DNA from: Cylindrobasidium torrendii FP15055 ss-10
Taxonomy: Eukaryota; Basidiomycota; Agaricomycetes; Agaricales; Physalacriaceae
NCBI GenBank assembly: GCA_000934385.1
Contig: KN880443.1
Location: forward strand, 170,636-234,635
Length of the DNA stretch: 64,000 nucleotides
Reading direction: 5' to 3'
Under the pieces are notes generated by a model. The model was not told the origin of the DNA and ran no database searches. It saw nothing but the letters and a program-made list of their open reading frames with translations. The stretch's first letter is position 1. The number at the start of each line of letters is the position of its first letter. The translations under genes and the position numbers were made by a program. This document shows, in pieces, positions 37,170 through 48,526 of this stretch.

Positions 37170-39223
37170 ATGTCGACATCTCCATCGTCCGAAGCACTAC
37201 TGGTCAGCGCCACTACTGGCTTCGACCAACTCTTCGCCAATGACCTTGAACAAGCCAAAGAGACATTCAAATCACACCTCAATGCGAAATCCAACAGGAA
37301 GGAGGAAATAGCGTTTCATCAGCTCGGGCTCGGCGTAGCAGCTTTCCTTGAAGCGGCGTTTGGCATGGAAAAGGACAAGATGGAGGTGGCCTCCCAAGCT
37401 TTGAATGAGGCTGTGACATCGTCGGCTGCAGCACTCAAGTCCACGGACAATGCACTCGAATACGAAATTCTACACGCCGATGCAATTCTCCTCGCTGGTC
37501 TCGTCAGTGCGCTAGGCGAGACCTACATGGGTTATCTCTCGTGTCTGTACGCGCTCAATAATGCCCACGGGAAGTTTACCAAGTGCGTTGCACGCCACTT
37601 CCAATCCTCAGCCAGCTCATACCGCTTAGACTGTACAAGGCTGTGTTCCCCAACGGGCTGGAGGGCTACAAGACCCCGAGTGCCACACCTGCTGTATCCC
37701 GCAAGCCTTCCCTCCAGAGCATCGCCTCAACAGCCTCAACGTCGAAACCGCCCGCGCGTAAAAGCTTCTTTTCGCGCATAACAGGATCGACACTTGCGGT
37801 ACCGTCTGGCCCTCCGCCCGCTCTTGCACAAGGGGGTCCTGTAGCCGAGCTCGTCATCGCCGGCACCGCATTCGGCTTTGGGTTGTTCAATCTCGTGTTC
37901 TCCCTCCTTCCCAAGGGCGTCCAATCTGTTGTCGGGTTCTTTGGCTTCAAGCATGACCGAAAACTCGCACTGGAGGCGTTGGGAGTTGCTGCGAACAGGA
38001 CAGATGTGCATGGTGTTTTCTCTGGACTGGTGCTTATGACATACTACGGCGTGGTCCTCTTGCTTTCGGGATGGCAGGCGAACGAGGCGCTCATCCTCAA
38101 ACGTTATAAGGGCGTCGTGGATCGTGTCCAAGGACGCTACCCCACTGGGACGCTTTGGGTGCTCAATAGAGCCAAGATCCTTCGTATGGCTGGGAAAAGC
38201 AAGGAGGCGATTCAGGTTATAGAAGAAGGGCTCAAGGTGGATTCGACCTTCCGCCAGGCAGATACCTTGTTGGTGTTCGAATACGCCTGGTTGTTGTTGG
38301 CAGAGCGACAGTATGAAGAGGCTGGCAAACAATTCATCAGGATGACGGAGCTGAACTCTTGGAGCCACCCGACATACATTTGGATCGCGTGTGGATGCTC
38401 TTTGGCGCTCGGGGATGAGGCGAAGGCCAAGGAGCATTGGGACAAGCTACCTGACCTTGTCGACCAGGGCAAGAAAGTAGGCGGCAAGGACCTGCCTGTA
38501 GAAGTGATGATTCGCAAGAAACGTACGTGAGTTTCACTGCTTGTTGACTAATACTGACTATTGCCAGTCGAGTTCTACCGTGAAAAGGCCGCGCGCAGAA
38601 ATGAAGATGTCATCAAAGTCATTAAGATTAGCCCAGCTGAAGAAATGGCTATCTGTAAGCCGTCCACCAACCTCGTTTCTTATTTGTGCTGAACTCCAAA
38701 AGTCTGGAACACTCACCAACGCATCCCAAAGGATGTTGCGGACGCACATATTCTCGAATGGGCCTCGTTGACGCCCAAGGGTGGAGTCAAGTCGGCATAC
38801 ATTGATACTATCCTCGCTGGATCCGGCAAGCCAGCATCAACAACTATCGACGACCTGGATACGCCAGACGAGCTGGCGTTGCGCTCTCTCCTTCTCGGTG
38901 TGGTCATGCGAACCGTAGGCGAATATGACGACTCGCTGGCGCTGTTGCGAGACGCGTCGGGAACGTCAAATATCAAGACGAGTACGTGGATCACAGGCGT
39001 GTCGACGTTCGAGGAAGCGGTCACACTGCTGTGGCAAGCGGACAAGACGGCTGGTGAGGATAAGGCTGCATGGGAGAAGGTGTTGAAGCAGGTAGAGACC
39101 AAATTGGATAAGGCCATGGCGGTGTCAGGTTCTGCCACCGACTTGTCGAGTAGGTTGGACTCGAGGGTGGCGATGTTGAAAGATGAGCTGGCGAGCAAGA
39201 AGGAGAAGTTGGGTATTGCTTGA
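37170..39223 (+). CDS. IML2: Iml2/TTC39-family protein, mitochondrial outer membrane
   Basis: Exons 37170-37582, 37630-38522, 38568-38654, 38703-39223; 637 aa. The Iml2 (DUF3808) pattern runs through the protein: [59 protein letters not shown] with [20 protein letters not shown], then TPR-like helices ([60 protein letters not shown]) and [18 protein letters not shown] disordered Ser/Ala-rich insert at about 150-200 interrupts the domain, common in basidiomycete copies. In yeast, Iml2 is an outer-membrane protein needed for clearing inclusion bodies. Length and block order fit the family. Confidence 0.92.
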
Positions 39224-39716
39224 TGGGTAGATAGTAGATGGACAGTATATCGTGTATTGCGGAATAACGGACAACTTTGTACTAATATAGCCTCAGTAGA
39301 CGAAGCATGGTATGTGATAGAGTTGTACACTTTTGTGGCAGGTGCTGGTCACGGACTTGACACAAATATTGGCTGTGAAGGACGGCTGGTTGGCCTTGGC
39401 TGCGACCTCATCACTATAAACAGATTCCTCAATGGTCTGACTTGACTGGAGAGAACAATCTCTAGACTCGACGGGTACTTGATCATGACCATTCAATATG
39501 CAATTTGAAGAGTCGTTCAGCTTAGCAATTGCAGGACTCGCGCATGCACTCGGCAGCTCAGACATTAGGGATGCATACATATAAGACCGTAGCACGACGG
39601 GTAAACACTATAGTAGTGTTACAATAAATACGGAATTGGGTATACATAACAAGGCCCTCCCAAGAAGCAGCCATCGTATATCAAGAGCAACTAAAGGAGC
39701 ACCCTAATCCACCGAC
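39224..39716. other. Convergent intergenic region
   Basis: 3' flanks of IML2 and the FPSG repeat gene. No gene seen. Confidence 0.55.
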
Positions 39717-41118
39717 TCACTGAGGAGGAACGGGGAACCCTGAACCCGACGGGAAGGGAGCGCCAGATGGGAAGGCGGATCCAGATGGGAAGGCGGATCC
39801 AGATGGGAAGGCGGATCCAGATGGGAAGGGAGCACCAGATGGGAGTGCAGAGCCGGACGGGAGTGCAGAGCCGGACGGGAATGCAGAGCCAGAGGGGAAG
39901 GCAGAGCCGGATGGGAATGGTGGTGCTCCCGAGGGGAAGCCTGAGCCAGACGGGAAGGGCGGCAGTTCAGATCCTATACAAGAGCAAATAAGTTGACGGA
40001 GCTTGCTGAACGGAAAAGAGACGAACCAGATGGGAACGCAGAACCAGATGGGAACGGTGCGCCCGAGGGGAAACCGGATGGGAACTGCGAGTCTGAAAGT
40101 ACATGTAAGCCTTAGTAGACATGCGCTACAAAGAACGTACCACTGCCAGTGCCAGAGGGTGGGGGAGGAGGGACGGTTGGCGAACCGGTGGGAGCGGGTG
40201 TACCACTGGGGAATGCGCCGCTTCCAGTGGCCTGACGAGCTTCCAGAGCCGACGCAGGGGTCGGGATCTCACCAGGCAATCCAGAGGGGAAGCCACTGGG
40301 GATACCGCTTGGAACACCGCTTGGGAATCCAGATGGAATCCCACTGGGGACACCGCTCGGGAAACCACTGGGCACGCCGGATGGGAAACCAGTAGGAATG
40401 CCACTGGGAAGGCCAGACGGGAAGCCAGTGGGGAAACCGGTTGGAACACCGCTAGGGAAACCCGAGGGAATTCCTGACGGGACTACGCAACTTGATGAGC
40501 TCAAGAGCTTTCTGAAAAGGCAAGAAAAACCTACATCCAGGGATCTCGCTTCCCGATGGCGTCGGGGGAAGACCCGAGCCTGAGGGAATGGCGGGCGCGG
40601 AGCCACTGGGAGGTGCAATTTGGCGCGCCTCGAGGGCAGAGGCAGAGCCTGTCGGGACAGGCGCCGATCCCGAGGGGACACCGGAGGGGAAGCCGCTTGG
40701 GAAACCAGTGGGAACGCCGCTAGGAAGGTCGGTGGGGAAACCAGTTGGGATGCCGCTTGGGAAGCCAGTCGGGAAACCAGATGGGACGCCACTGGGGAAG
40801 CCGCTGGGAATACCGCTTGGGAAGCCACTGGGAACGCCGGAGGGGAAACCGCTAGGCGCTCCAGATGGGAACGAGCCGCTCGGTTCTGTCAAGACGTGAT
40901 GAGCTCCACTGATCAAGAATAGAACGAGAAACGCGCATACCTCCAGGGAATCCTGGGCCATCAGTGCCAGTCGGCACAGCGCTTCCCGACGGTTGGGGGA
41001 AGCCGCTCCCAGTGGGGAGGCCGCTCGGTGCTCCAGTGGGGACGACACTGGAGGAAAGCGGGGCGCCGACAGCGGCCAACGCAAGAGCAAGAGGGATAAA
41101 CTTGGCGATGGAGAACAT
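39717..41118 (-). CDS. Secreted Phe-Pro-Ser-Gly repeat protein
   Basis: Exons (minus) 40941-41118, 40535-40885, 40141-40482, 40027-40092, 39717-39973; 397 aa. Signal peptide (FIPLALALAAVGA) then a Ser/Pro/Gly lead-in. Almost the whole mature protein is built of 4-5 residue units (FPSG, VPSG, IPSG, APSG, occasionally FPTG), many in runs such as SGFPSGVPSGFPSGIPSG. Two internal SALEARQ segments at about residues 155 and 260 split the repeat region; the same LEARQ text is the usual end of a fungal signal/pro-peptide. No catalytic or Cys pattern is present. Such Pro/Gly/Ser repeats recall elastin- or resilin-like wall or matrix proteins. A TATAAAAG lies 111 bp upstream. Function is inference. Confidence 0.85.
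39724..40880. repeat. Coding tandem repeats (FPSG/VPSG/IPSG units)
   Basis: Degenerate 12- and 15-bp units encoding Phe/Val/Ile-Pro-Ser-Gly across four exons of the minus-strand gene. Units are near-identical in protein but vary at third codon positions, so the array is older than a recent slippage event in most of its length; the block at 39755-39830 is more uniform (GGCGGATCCAGATGGGAA-like) and may be a recent expansion. Confidence 0.8.
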
Positions 41119-43326
41119 GTTGCTGAGTCTGGCTTGAAGCGGTGAGAGAATGGAAGTCCGGGGGGCTGGTTGCAAATGAGAGGCTGGGAAGGGGCTCGGT
41201 TCTGAGGATTGGAAGTTAAACGTTTGTCCTTTTATATGATTTGGAGAGGGAACGTAAGATGGCGAATGCCGAATTTGATGACCCAAGGAGAAATACGAAA
41301 ACGTACACTTATTGGCTACTTCTTGACGACTGTGCAGGGTCTTTGTGGTCGCCCCACTCGTGGACTTATTGCGCAGCATCTAGCGTCAAGGATACCACAG
41401 CAAAGGAGAGCAAAACTCAACTCAAAACCTACTTCCACGCCCAAAAAAGTCGGGAAAATGGCAGTCATCTGGGGCGACTTATTTGGTTGAGCGCCACAAT
41501 TGGCCGAACATGCTGAACGCAGAAGTCTAATAAGAGTCAAACCGCAGCACGAGAAGTGGAGCTCACATCCCGATGTGCTCGCCATGGGGCACAAAAGAAA
41601 TCCCGGTCGACGAATATGGCGCCAGTTGGTTTGCGAGTTTGTTGTTATGGCGCTGTTGACACGCGGGAAAGAGCTCGGGAAAACGGACTGCGGGGCAGTC
41701 ACCAGCTCATCTAGAGCCTCTACGGTAGCTCATCATCTTTCCTCAACATGGCGCCAGAAACATCAGTAATAACAACGACTCAATGCAGATGCGGGAGACC
41801 AGCGGAAAATACGAGGGGGTCTGCAGTCACAAGCCTTCCATGGCGAGCTCGACAAGAGTTCGACGCGAATGCGTGTGATTGTACACCTTTGGCGTACCGC
41901 GATACACTTTGAAGAGTTTGGCCTTTTTGCGAAGGAATTTCGATTTGGGAGACATCCAGACGCGGCCAACATTGTCAAGACTCCTGCCAGTAGGTGTTTG
42001 CTACCACTAGCACACGAGAGCGCCCTAGTAAGAGTAGAGCTGAAAATTAGACGCAAGCCTAGCTATGAGCTTCGAAAATTATTTTTTGGTGATGTCTCTC
42101 GAACCAAAGCTACCGACGGCAAAGCATCCTTAGCTTCTTTCTGAAAGAGTCGCCGAAGAAGCCTGGAAGAAGCAAGTCATTTATAGAATCACTCTTGTAG
42201 TGTAGAGGTCACTGAAACGCTGGACGAAATGACTGGAACCTGGTGGTGGTTGATGAAAAAGATGCGGCAGGATCGGACCGCAACATCGCGAATTATTGGG
42301 TTCAGAGTTGACATGAACACTTCAATTAGCCTACTTGTGCAACCATGATGATGAGTATTATACTGAACAGCGACTAGTGACGGCCTACTCACAAAATTTT
42401 TAGAATGGCCATAATGGTACGTGCACACCGTGGAAGGTTGTTGCAATCTTGAATCTAGTCTTCGACGAACTGCCAGTGTTTTGATTATTGATGCAGGATG
42501 TGTCCTCGTGCGTCTATACGAGATTTGGTCGGGTGTGGATCTTAATGATGTTGATGAAATGTGTGATTTCCTCTGGGATTTTGGGACGTCTGCCGTTTTC
42601 GCGACGGAAACACGATATTATTAGTACTAGTCAAGACACGCTGATGCAAGCTCATGTACTCGGGTGTAAGAACTCTTGATTGGAAGGTTCAATTACGGAC
42701 ACAAACCATCTATGGCTGCTAAATGTCATGGCCGATAGTCCTGGCCCTGTCCTGGCCAGTCAACCTTTATTGAACAATGGTCGATCATGCTTCAAGTTAC
42801 ATACATAAAGCACACGATCACGAGACTTATAAGCTGTATAATATCGAGGTTAACTCAAACACAAAGTCAACATAGTCGTTGAATGTGTTCCAGATGTACA
42901 TAGTATTCGCCCGACGTTAAACACTGGGAATGCCAGAAGAACTCAGAGCTCTGCCATTAGAAAGTGCTGGTGACAGGAATGCAAGAAGAAAGCAGTCCAA
43001 CATCATGACCTACTTTCGAATGTATATATATCCAAATACCTTTAACCGCGCAGAGTGAGTACACGAGGATAAATGGCCACAAATGATAGCGCCGTTAACA
43101 TATCTGAAGCTGCCTTTCCGCATACAGTGACTGGTTGAATGGTGCCCACGTACCGATGCAATATCCTGTGATATTCCCCAACAGTGTTGCATTGAATGAG
43201 TTGCCCAGCTACTGCTCAACTACTGTCCAAAATTCCGCACAGGTTTTCAAGTTCCAACCGCGACTCGACACCGTCCGCATCAAATCTGAGGCACGTGAAT
43301 CGCGATCCTGCTTTTGAACGCCCACC
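41119..43326. other. Long intergenic region
   Basis: 2.2 kb between the FPSG repeat gene and PSF1. Overlapping ORFs of about 90-128 codons on both strands (41209-42144) show no domain, signal peptide or splice partner. The 42.4-43.3 kb part is A+T-richer. Nothing further can be supported. Confidence 0.5.
41229..41236 (-). promoter_or_regulatory. TATA box of the FPSG repeat gene
   Basis: TATAAAAG on the minus strand about 111 bp upstream of the start at 41118. Confidence 0.45.
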
Positions 43327-43929
43327 ATGAGCGACACCAGTCAATTTTGCGACCAGGCCACCCAACTCATCGTTGAAGCGAAACGCTCGACTCAGACGGA
43401 TACACTTTTCAAGTACAATGATAGCCTAGTCCGATCTGTTGTCCGAGAACAGCGCGACTTGGAGAAAGAAATGGCGCCCTATCTTGCTGTCGACGATGAA
43501 AGCGTTCCTCCTCCCATCATTATATATCAGGCCGCCATCAGTCGCAACAAACGATGTCTTCTCGCATATCACAACCATCGCCTAGAGCGTCTCAAGGACC
43601 TGTATTGGGCTGTCGGCGGCGCGCTCCCCCACATCCTATCAGACCAGGATATCCGCAGCAAGCTTTCTCCACACGAAGTAGACTTTTTGCGCAAGTACAA
43701 CGGCGATGTGATGCAATTTCGTTCCGAATTCTCGTACGAGCTCGATATCACCGCTGGCATTACGCATCCACCAAAGGACATACACGTCGCAGTGTACGTC
43801 GTACGCGACTGCGGGGTGATTCAAACAGAGCAAGGGACTATCGATTTCAGAAAGGGCCACCGATTTGTTGTGCGAAGGGCAGACGTGGAACACCTAATGG
43901 TGCAAGGTTTTTTGGAAGAGGTTGTGTGA
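43327..43929 (+). CDS. PSF1: GINS complex subunit Psf1
   Basis: Single exon, 200 aa, the usual length. GINS (Sld5-Psf1-Psf2-Psf3) joins Cdc45 and Mcm2-7 in the replicative helicase. The N-terminal A domain starts at QFCDQATQLIVEAKRSTQTD with LFKYNDSLVRSVVREQRDLE and ISRNKRCLLAYHNHRLERLK, then a linker and the C-terminal B domain PKDIHVAVYVVRDCGVIQTE and GHRFVVRRADVEHLMVQGFL. No introns, unlike every other conserved gene here except the Ser-rich one. Confidence 0.95.
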   Translation: MSDTSQFCDQATQLIVEAKRSTQTDTLFKYNDSLVRSVVREQRDLEKEMAPYLAVDDESVPPPIIIYQAAISRNKRCLLAYHNHRLERLKDLYWAVGGALPHILSDQDIRSKLSPHEVDFLRKYNGDVMQFRSEFSYELDITAGITHPPKDIHVAVYVVRDCGVIQTEQGTIDFRKGHRFVVRRADVEHLMVQGFLEEVV

Positions 43930-44237
43930 AGGTGCGTGGCCCACACTCGGCTTGTCCATTGCTGACCGCAGATGGATGTAGTGCCTTTACCGTTCCAATT
44001 GATGTCATACCGATATCCTTTCTTGATGGGCCAAAGGCAGCTCCGCTCCAGCATGTTATTGGACAAGCCACGGTATGATTGCCAGCGGCAAGAGCGGGAC
44101 GTCAGATGGCGCGCGCCGCGTAGGATGACATGGGTCATGGCTGGCATAGGGGGTGATTATTTGGTTTTTTTGCGATATTTGTGATTGCTTCAATAGCATA
44201 GCGTCATCACTCTACTTCGAACCACCACCATCGGCGC
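43930..44237. other. Intergenic, no gene seen
   Basis: 308 bp between PSF1 and the F-box-like gene; 3' flank of PSF1 and a short promoter ending in ACCACCACCATCGGCGC before the next ATG. Confidence 0.5.
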
Positions 44238-45279
44238 ATGCCCACAGATCTCCCTACGTTGTTCGCTCGCCTGCCACCTGAAGTTCAGCGAGAAATCCTG
44301 CACTATGCTGCAGTCGACGGACATACCGCTACTCTGCTGACCCGCGTTTCGCAAAGCCATCATCGATGGTCAGCACCCCCGCCGTTGTACTAGCTTAACC
44401 TCACCAGCGCGCTGCAGGATCGATAACCGCCTACATCACACCTTGCTCGTAATGGACGAGGAGCAGGTGAATGCATTGGTCCGCTCAATGCGGGCACGCA
44501 AAGACCCCAGTTTTTATGCGCACACCGTCAAGGTTTTCCTCTGTTGCGTTGAACCGGGAGACATATCCATCACGGCTATGCACCTCCTCAAGACCATCGT
44601 ATTCTCCAAGCTCACACACTTGGAAAGCTATGTAGCCCCGCTGTTTGCCCCCATCCCACCGGTATCCCATCCACTCCTGGCAGTGTACTTCCCAAATCTA
44701 CGGCGAATCCATGCCCCGGCTTTCTTCACCAGCATGTTCCACGGGTTGGTCGTTGCATCAGCATTCCAGTCGCTTACGCATGTAAGCGACAACGGGGCCT
44801 TCCTTTTGTCATTTCCATCACCGGCCATGCTCGCGAAAGGCGCCATGTCTTCTGTGCTGTCCAAAAGTTCCATCACACACTTCGCCCTCGTTCTTGACTT
44901 CCCCGGAGAGCCTGGCGTGCCTTCGGTGGCACACTGGAAGGCCTGGCGCTGGGAACTGATTTGGACGCTCGTGTCGGCCTTGCCGTCTCAATTGCAGGTA
45001 TTCCTTCTGCAAATGCGTCCTTGGGAAGCAGACATGTTTCCCTTTCTGGAGGCCAACATGGCAAAGTACAAGGAGCCTCGGTTCGTCTGTCTCTGTCTCT
45101 GCACTATCCAGGACCCGGAATTCGGGTCATACCAACCGGGCATGCCTTGCAATAAGGTTTTAAAATTGCGGGGCGTGTTCACGGACGATGCGAGGGCGAT
45201 GGGGATGTGCGTTAATGCTCCTGGCGCATGGGAACTGGGGGACTTGGTTGTACAAGATCGCTTATCGAAAACAGATTGA
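44238..45279 (+). CDS. F-box-like protein
   Basis: Exons 44238-44368 and 44418-45279; 330 aa. The N-terminus LFARLPPEVQREILHYAAVD with TLLTRVSQSHHRW fits a fungal F-box-like helix pair that would bind Skp1 in an SCF ubiquitin ligase. The remainder looks like irregular Leu-rich strands (LTHLESYVAPLFAPI; LLAVYFPNLRRIHAPAFFTS; ITHFALVLDFPGEPGV), a substrate-side arrangement common in agaricomycete F-box proteins. The family is large and fast-evolving in these fungi and no target can be named. Confidence 0.72.
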
Positions 45280-45945
45280 AGCCTCGACAAGAACACTATA
45301 CTGTATCATACCTTGGGATTGAGTGGCCATTATATATATATTGGACTTTATTGTAACAGTGATCCCATACACGCAATTTCACTTGCCTTCCGCTCATCGT
45401 TCTGTGGATGGATCTCGCGTCTTCGAACATCTCCCCACGAATGATACCTCTTGATTCTTTAAGCTTTAAGCTTCAAGCTTCAAGGCTGGTGCCGCTATCA
45501 TACAGTATGTTTTATGACTTCTACAGCAAATGAGCTATCGCTATCATAGCTACTGTCCAATATGCATCTTGTTAGATTGGCAATACGGACCTACAACGGA
45601 CCTACGGTCCTAGCAAATCGCCGTCACATGACTGATGAGCGTCGCTGACTAAAACAGGATCACAACGCGCACGATAGTCAACCAAATGACTGTATGTGTT
45701 TACTTGGCCGTAGTTTCTTCGAGCTTCATGCTTCAATTGTTCAAGCTTCGAGCTTTAGGCCTTAGGAACGGTGTCAACCATGGTTGTGTGCACATAACTT
45801 TGCCAAGGTCAATGCCCATTTTGCCGAACTTTGTCAACCGTCTTACACCACGGATCACTGCACAACCTTCCGGTCACCATTTCGATCATTTATATCTCTA
45901 CCTGAGCCACCCACTACCTCAACACTGCCTGGCCAGCGTCGCACC
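45280..45945. other. Intergenic with HindIII-like satellites
   Basis: Contains the 18-bp repeat core at 45461-45478 within a TTTAAGC/TTCAAGC run, and a degenerate set at 45719-45764. Promoter of the next gene at the right end. No gene seen. Confidence 0.55.
45456..45485. repeat. AGCTTCAAGCTT-type short repeat cluster (second copy)
   Basis: Shares an identical 18-bp core with 30911-30928, in the same orientation. Flanking bases differ, so the shared unit itself, not a larger segment, is repeated. Confidence 0.6.
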
Positions 45946-46685
45946 ATGAACGGGGTCAAGAAATTCGCGCAATTCGCAGCGCTCTCCTCAGGCGCGGGCT
46001 TGGGCGCGTTCCTCTTTTTGACGCGTAAAAACACATTCGTTCCTCTCGACCCCACGTCCCATCCACTCTTTCAAATTCCACATCTCAAAACGTACAATCC
46101 TGAACGGAACCCGACCTTCTACGATGATTGCATACGCACGATTCCGCTGCAGGACATAAAGCCTGGGCTTTTGGAAGACGGAGAGCTTGTGAAAGCTTTC
46201 TGCGGAGGTGTTTGGGGCGGCGGCGGTATGTCCTACCGATGATTATTTCGACGCAGTAGCAGTTTTGCTCATCATGCCCTTGGTTAGGCTACGGGATTCA
46301 ACGCGCCATCATGCGAAAGTACTACCACAATAGCGAGACGTCTGGGCAGCTGTGGACACCAGAAGAATGCAAAGCGTCATCTTACGCCATGGGAACGCAA
46401 GTTACCGACCATTTCGAGGTTGTCGAACGCTCGCCGACAAGTATCGTCATGCGCTGTGGTGGGTCCGCGCGTATCAGGGACGTTCGCCCCGAGGAGGGTG
46501 TTTTTGAAATTGCAGTCGATGTCAAGAAGGAAGAGGGTGTCGTCGACTTTCATTTGCGCAGTATATTCTGGCAGGGAGTGGGCAAGACGGAGGTCCAGCC
46601 GATGGGTGAGTGGTATGTGGACTGGCTTCACAAGCAGTACTCGAAGGTCTTGATGGAGAGTGCCGTGAAGAATGTAACCAAGTAA
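45946..46685 (+). CDS. Membrane-anchored protein, function unknown
   Basis: Exons 45946-46222 and 46288-46685; 224 aa. One N-terminal hydrophobic segment (FAALSSGAGLGAFLFLT, about residues 9-26) followed by a basic residue pair suggests a signal anchor, possibly to mitochondria or ER. The soluble part has FYDDCIRTIPLQDIKPGLLE, AFCGGVWGGGYGIQRAIMRK, then VTDHFEVVERSPTSIVMRCG and a beta-rich DFHLRSIFWQGVGKTEVQPM with WYVDWLHKQYSKVLMESAV. It looks like a small conserved fungal protein with a lipid- or ligand-binding-like beta fold, but I cannot name it. It ends 71 bp from the stop of the oppositely oriented adenosine kinase. Confidence 0.8.
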
Positions 46686-46756
46686 TGAGTTGTCTACTAG
46701 CGTACAGTTACATTGAACGTATATCCATTCCCAAAGCATACCCATTCTTATACCCT

Positions 46757-47935
46757 CTAGACCAGCTTAACTTTGGGCCATTGGTATTGTGCACCGACCT
46801 ATAGTGTTCAGTACACCCGCAAACCGAGTACAAAGGATGAACTGACTTGTTGAATGACCATCGCTGCCATCTTCTGTCCAATGTCAATGCACTCGTCAAA
46901 GGGTTCCCCCAGCACATATGCCCCCAAAAGCCCGCCTGCAAACGCATCTCCTGCCGCATTTGTATCCACGATTTTACTGTCCTCCAGCTTTCGGACAGGA
47001 TACTCTTGCACTTCTAGAGTGTCTGAAGATACAACGATAGTGGGCTGGGCGCCGTGCGTGATAATGACTATCCGCCGACGCGCAGAGTCGCTGCCTGGGG
47101 AAATCGCAATGGCTTTGCCAATGTCTGCAAGGTCGGAAGACTTGTGATGGCCGTTTGATTTGGCCCATGCCACAGCTTCTGTCTCGTTGCAAATGACCAT
47201 GTCGATATACGGTAGCATATCCTGGATGGCGAAGTTGAAAGACTGAAGAATGTAGGGCGCGGAGAAGTTCAAGACGCATATCTGCGAGAAGTATTGACAC
47301 CCCGAGTGCGGACGTAGAATCAGAAATGCTTGCCTTCCCAGCGCTATACATCTTCTCCGCGAGACGCTTGAATATCCCAGCTCCGTGCGCTACAAAATAT
47401 GCTTCAAAGTAAACTAGCTTTGCACCATTCATTGCCGACTTCACCGGCTCACTCTCCAAGTGGGCTTCGTCGAAAAGGACAGCACTCCTAAGGCTGGTGC
47501 ACAGAGAGCGGTTGTGCCCAGTGATGATAACGGCACACGCGCCGGTTTGTTCTCCCTTTACAACTTGGTTGACATCAAGGACGCCTTCCTTCGCGTTGGC
47601 GGCCTTGAGCTGTTCCGCGAAATCATCATCCCCAACGCAAGCAGTATACACGACTGATCCAGGCGGGAGGATGTACGCGGCGCTGCGGGCAGCGTTTTGA
47701 ATCCCTCCTGCGACGTAGGTGACAGTGTAGTTCTTGATGATGTCCTGATAGCTGCGGCCGTTGAACACGACGAAGCTGATCGATTCGGGAGATGGACGAA
47801 CATAGCGTTCTGAGCTTCGTTGGCCAGTATGGCTCCATTGGGCTGGAGATCGTATTTGGCAAGGAGGTCGTTGGATCCGGTGACAATAATGTCGATTAAC
47901 GCATTGCCAATGCAAAAGAGAATGGGAATGGCCAT
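46757..47935 (-). CDS. ADO1: Adenosine kinase
   Basis: Exons (minus) 47802-47935, 47334-47751, 46847-47281, 46757-46798; 342 aa. Adenosine + ATP gives AMP + ADP; the enzyme salvages adenosine and keeps methylation cycles running. PfkB-family features: ILFCIGNALIDIIV at the start, NYTVTYVAGGIQNAARSAAY, QTGACAVIITGHNRSL, and the C-terminal signature DTNAAGDAFAGG with catalytic Asp near 296. The last exon is only 42 nt and ends GAQYQWPKVKLV, as in other fungal adenosine kinases. The intron at 47282-47333 is GC-AG (AAG|GCAAGC). The ATG at 47935 is used; the longer frame begins with TTG. Confidence 0.95.
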
Positions 47936-48526
47936 GATGGGCAAAGGACAACTTCGACGGAGCTCAGTGCAAGGAACTACTTGTCATTTGGCGCGATGGG
48001 TTGGGCTACGAAATTGAATGCGAGCATCATGCAAAAAGAGCGCACATATTTGCTGAGCGAAGTGCTGGGAGGTATGTAACTACATAGCATGTCTATGGGC
48101 CGAGTTATTTAAGATAGGCTGCTTTAGAGGGGACGCACCAGTAGCCCTCTATTCCCCAAAATATTCAGTTGTTCTTTTGCCTCAGGTACTTGGAAAGACT
48201 GTAGATTCCACGTTGAATTCGAACTCAAACCCGACTTGTAGAATTGGCAGTTGGACTTAGGTATGCGAATAATGATGGAGTGGATGCAATCCCTCTTTCA
48301 CTTTGAGTAACTCCCAGAGGTATTCTTCCGCAGACATTGGCGACGACAGCTTGTCCAGATTGTTTGGTGTGCTAACCAGTGCGAGCTTATGGGCGGCTAA
48401 CGTGAGGCTAATGAGGGCTAATGTGGATACTTAGCAAACCCCACGGCCGGGGGCAATGGCGTGATGTCACAGCTTTACGGTCACGCGGTTGACCAATGAT
48501 CGTGCTCGGTTTACTCTTTGAACGTC
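47936..48526. promoter_or_regulatory. Divergent promoter region (ADO1 / NDUFAF6)
   Basis: 591 bp between divergent starts; no gene inside. No strong TATA on either side. GGCTAA-type short repeats occur at 48395-48425 (three copies of GCTAA). Confidence 0.4.

Noticed and set aside
40112..40922. Long plus-strand and alternative minus-strand frames in the FPSG gene
   Set aside because: Repeat DNA stays open in several frames; only one has signal peptide, splice phases and the uniform FPSG text.
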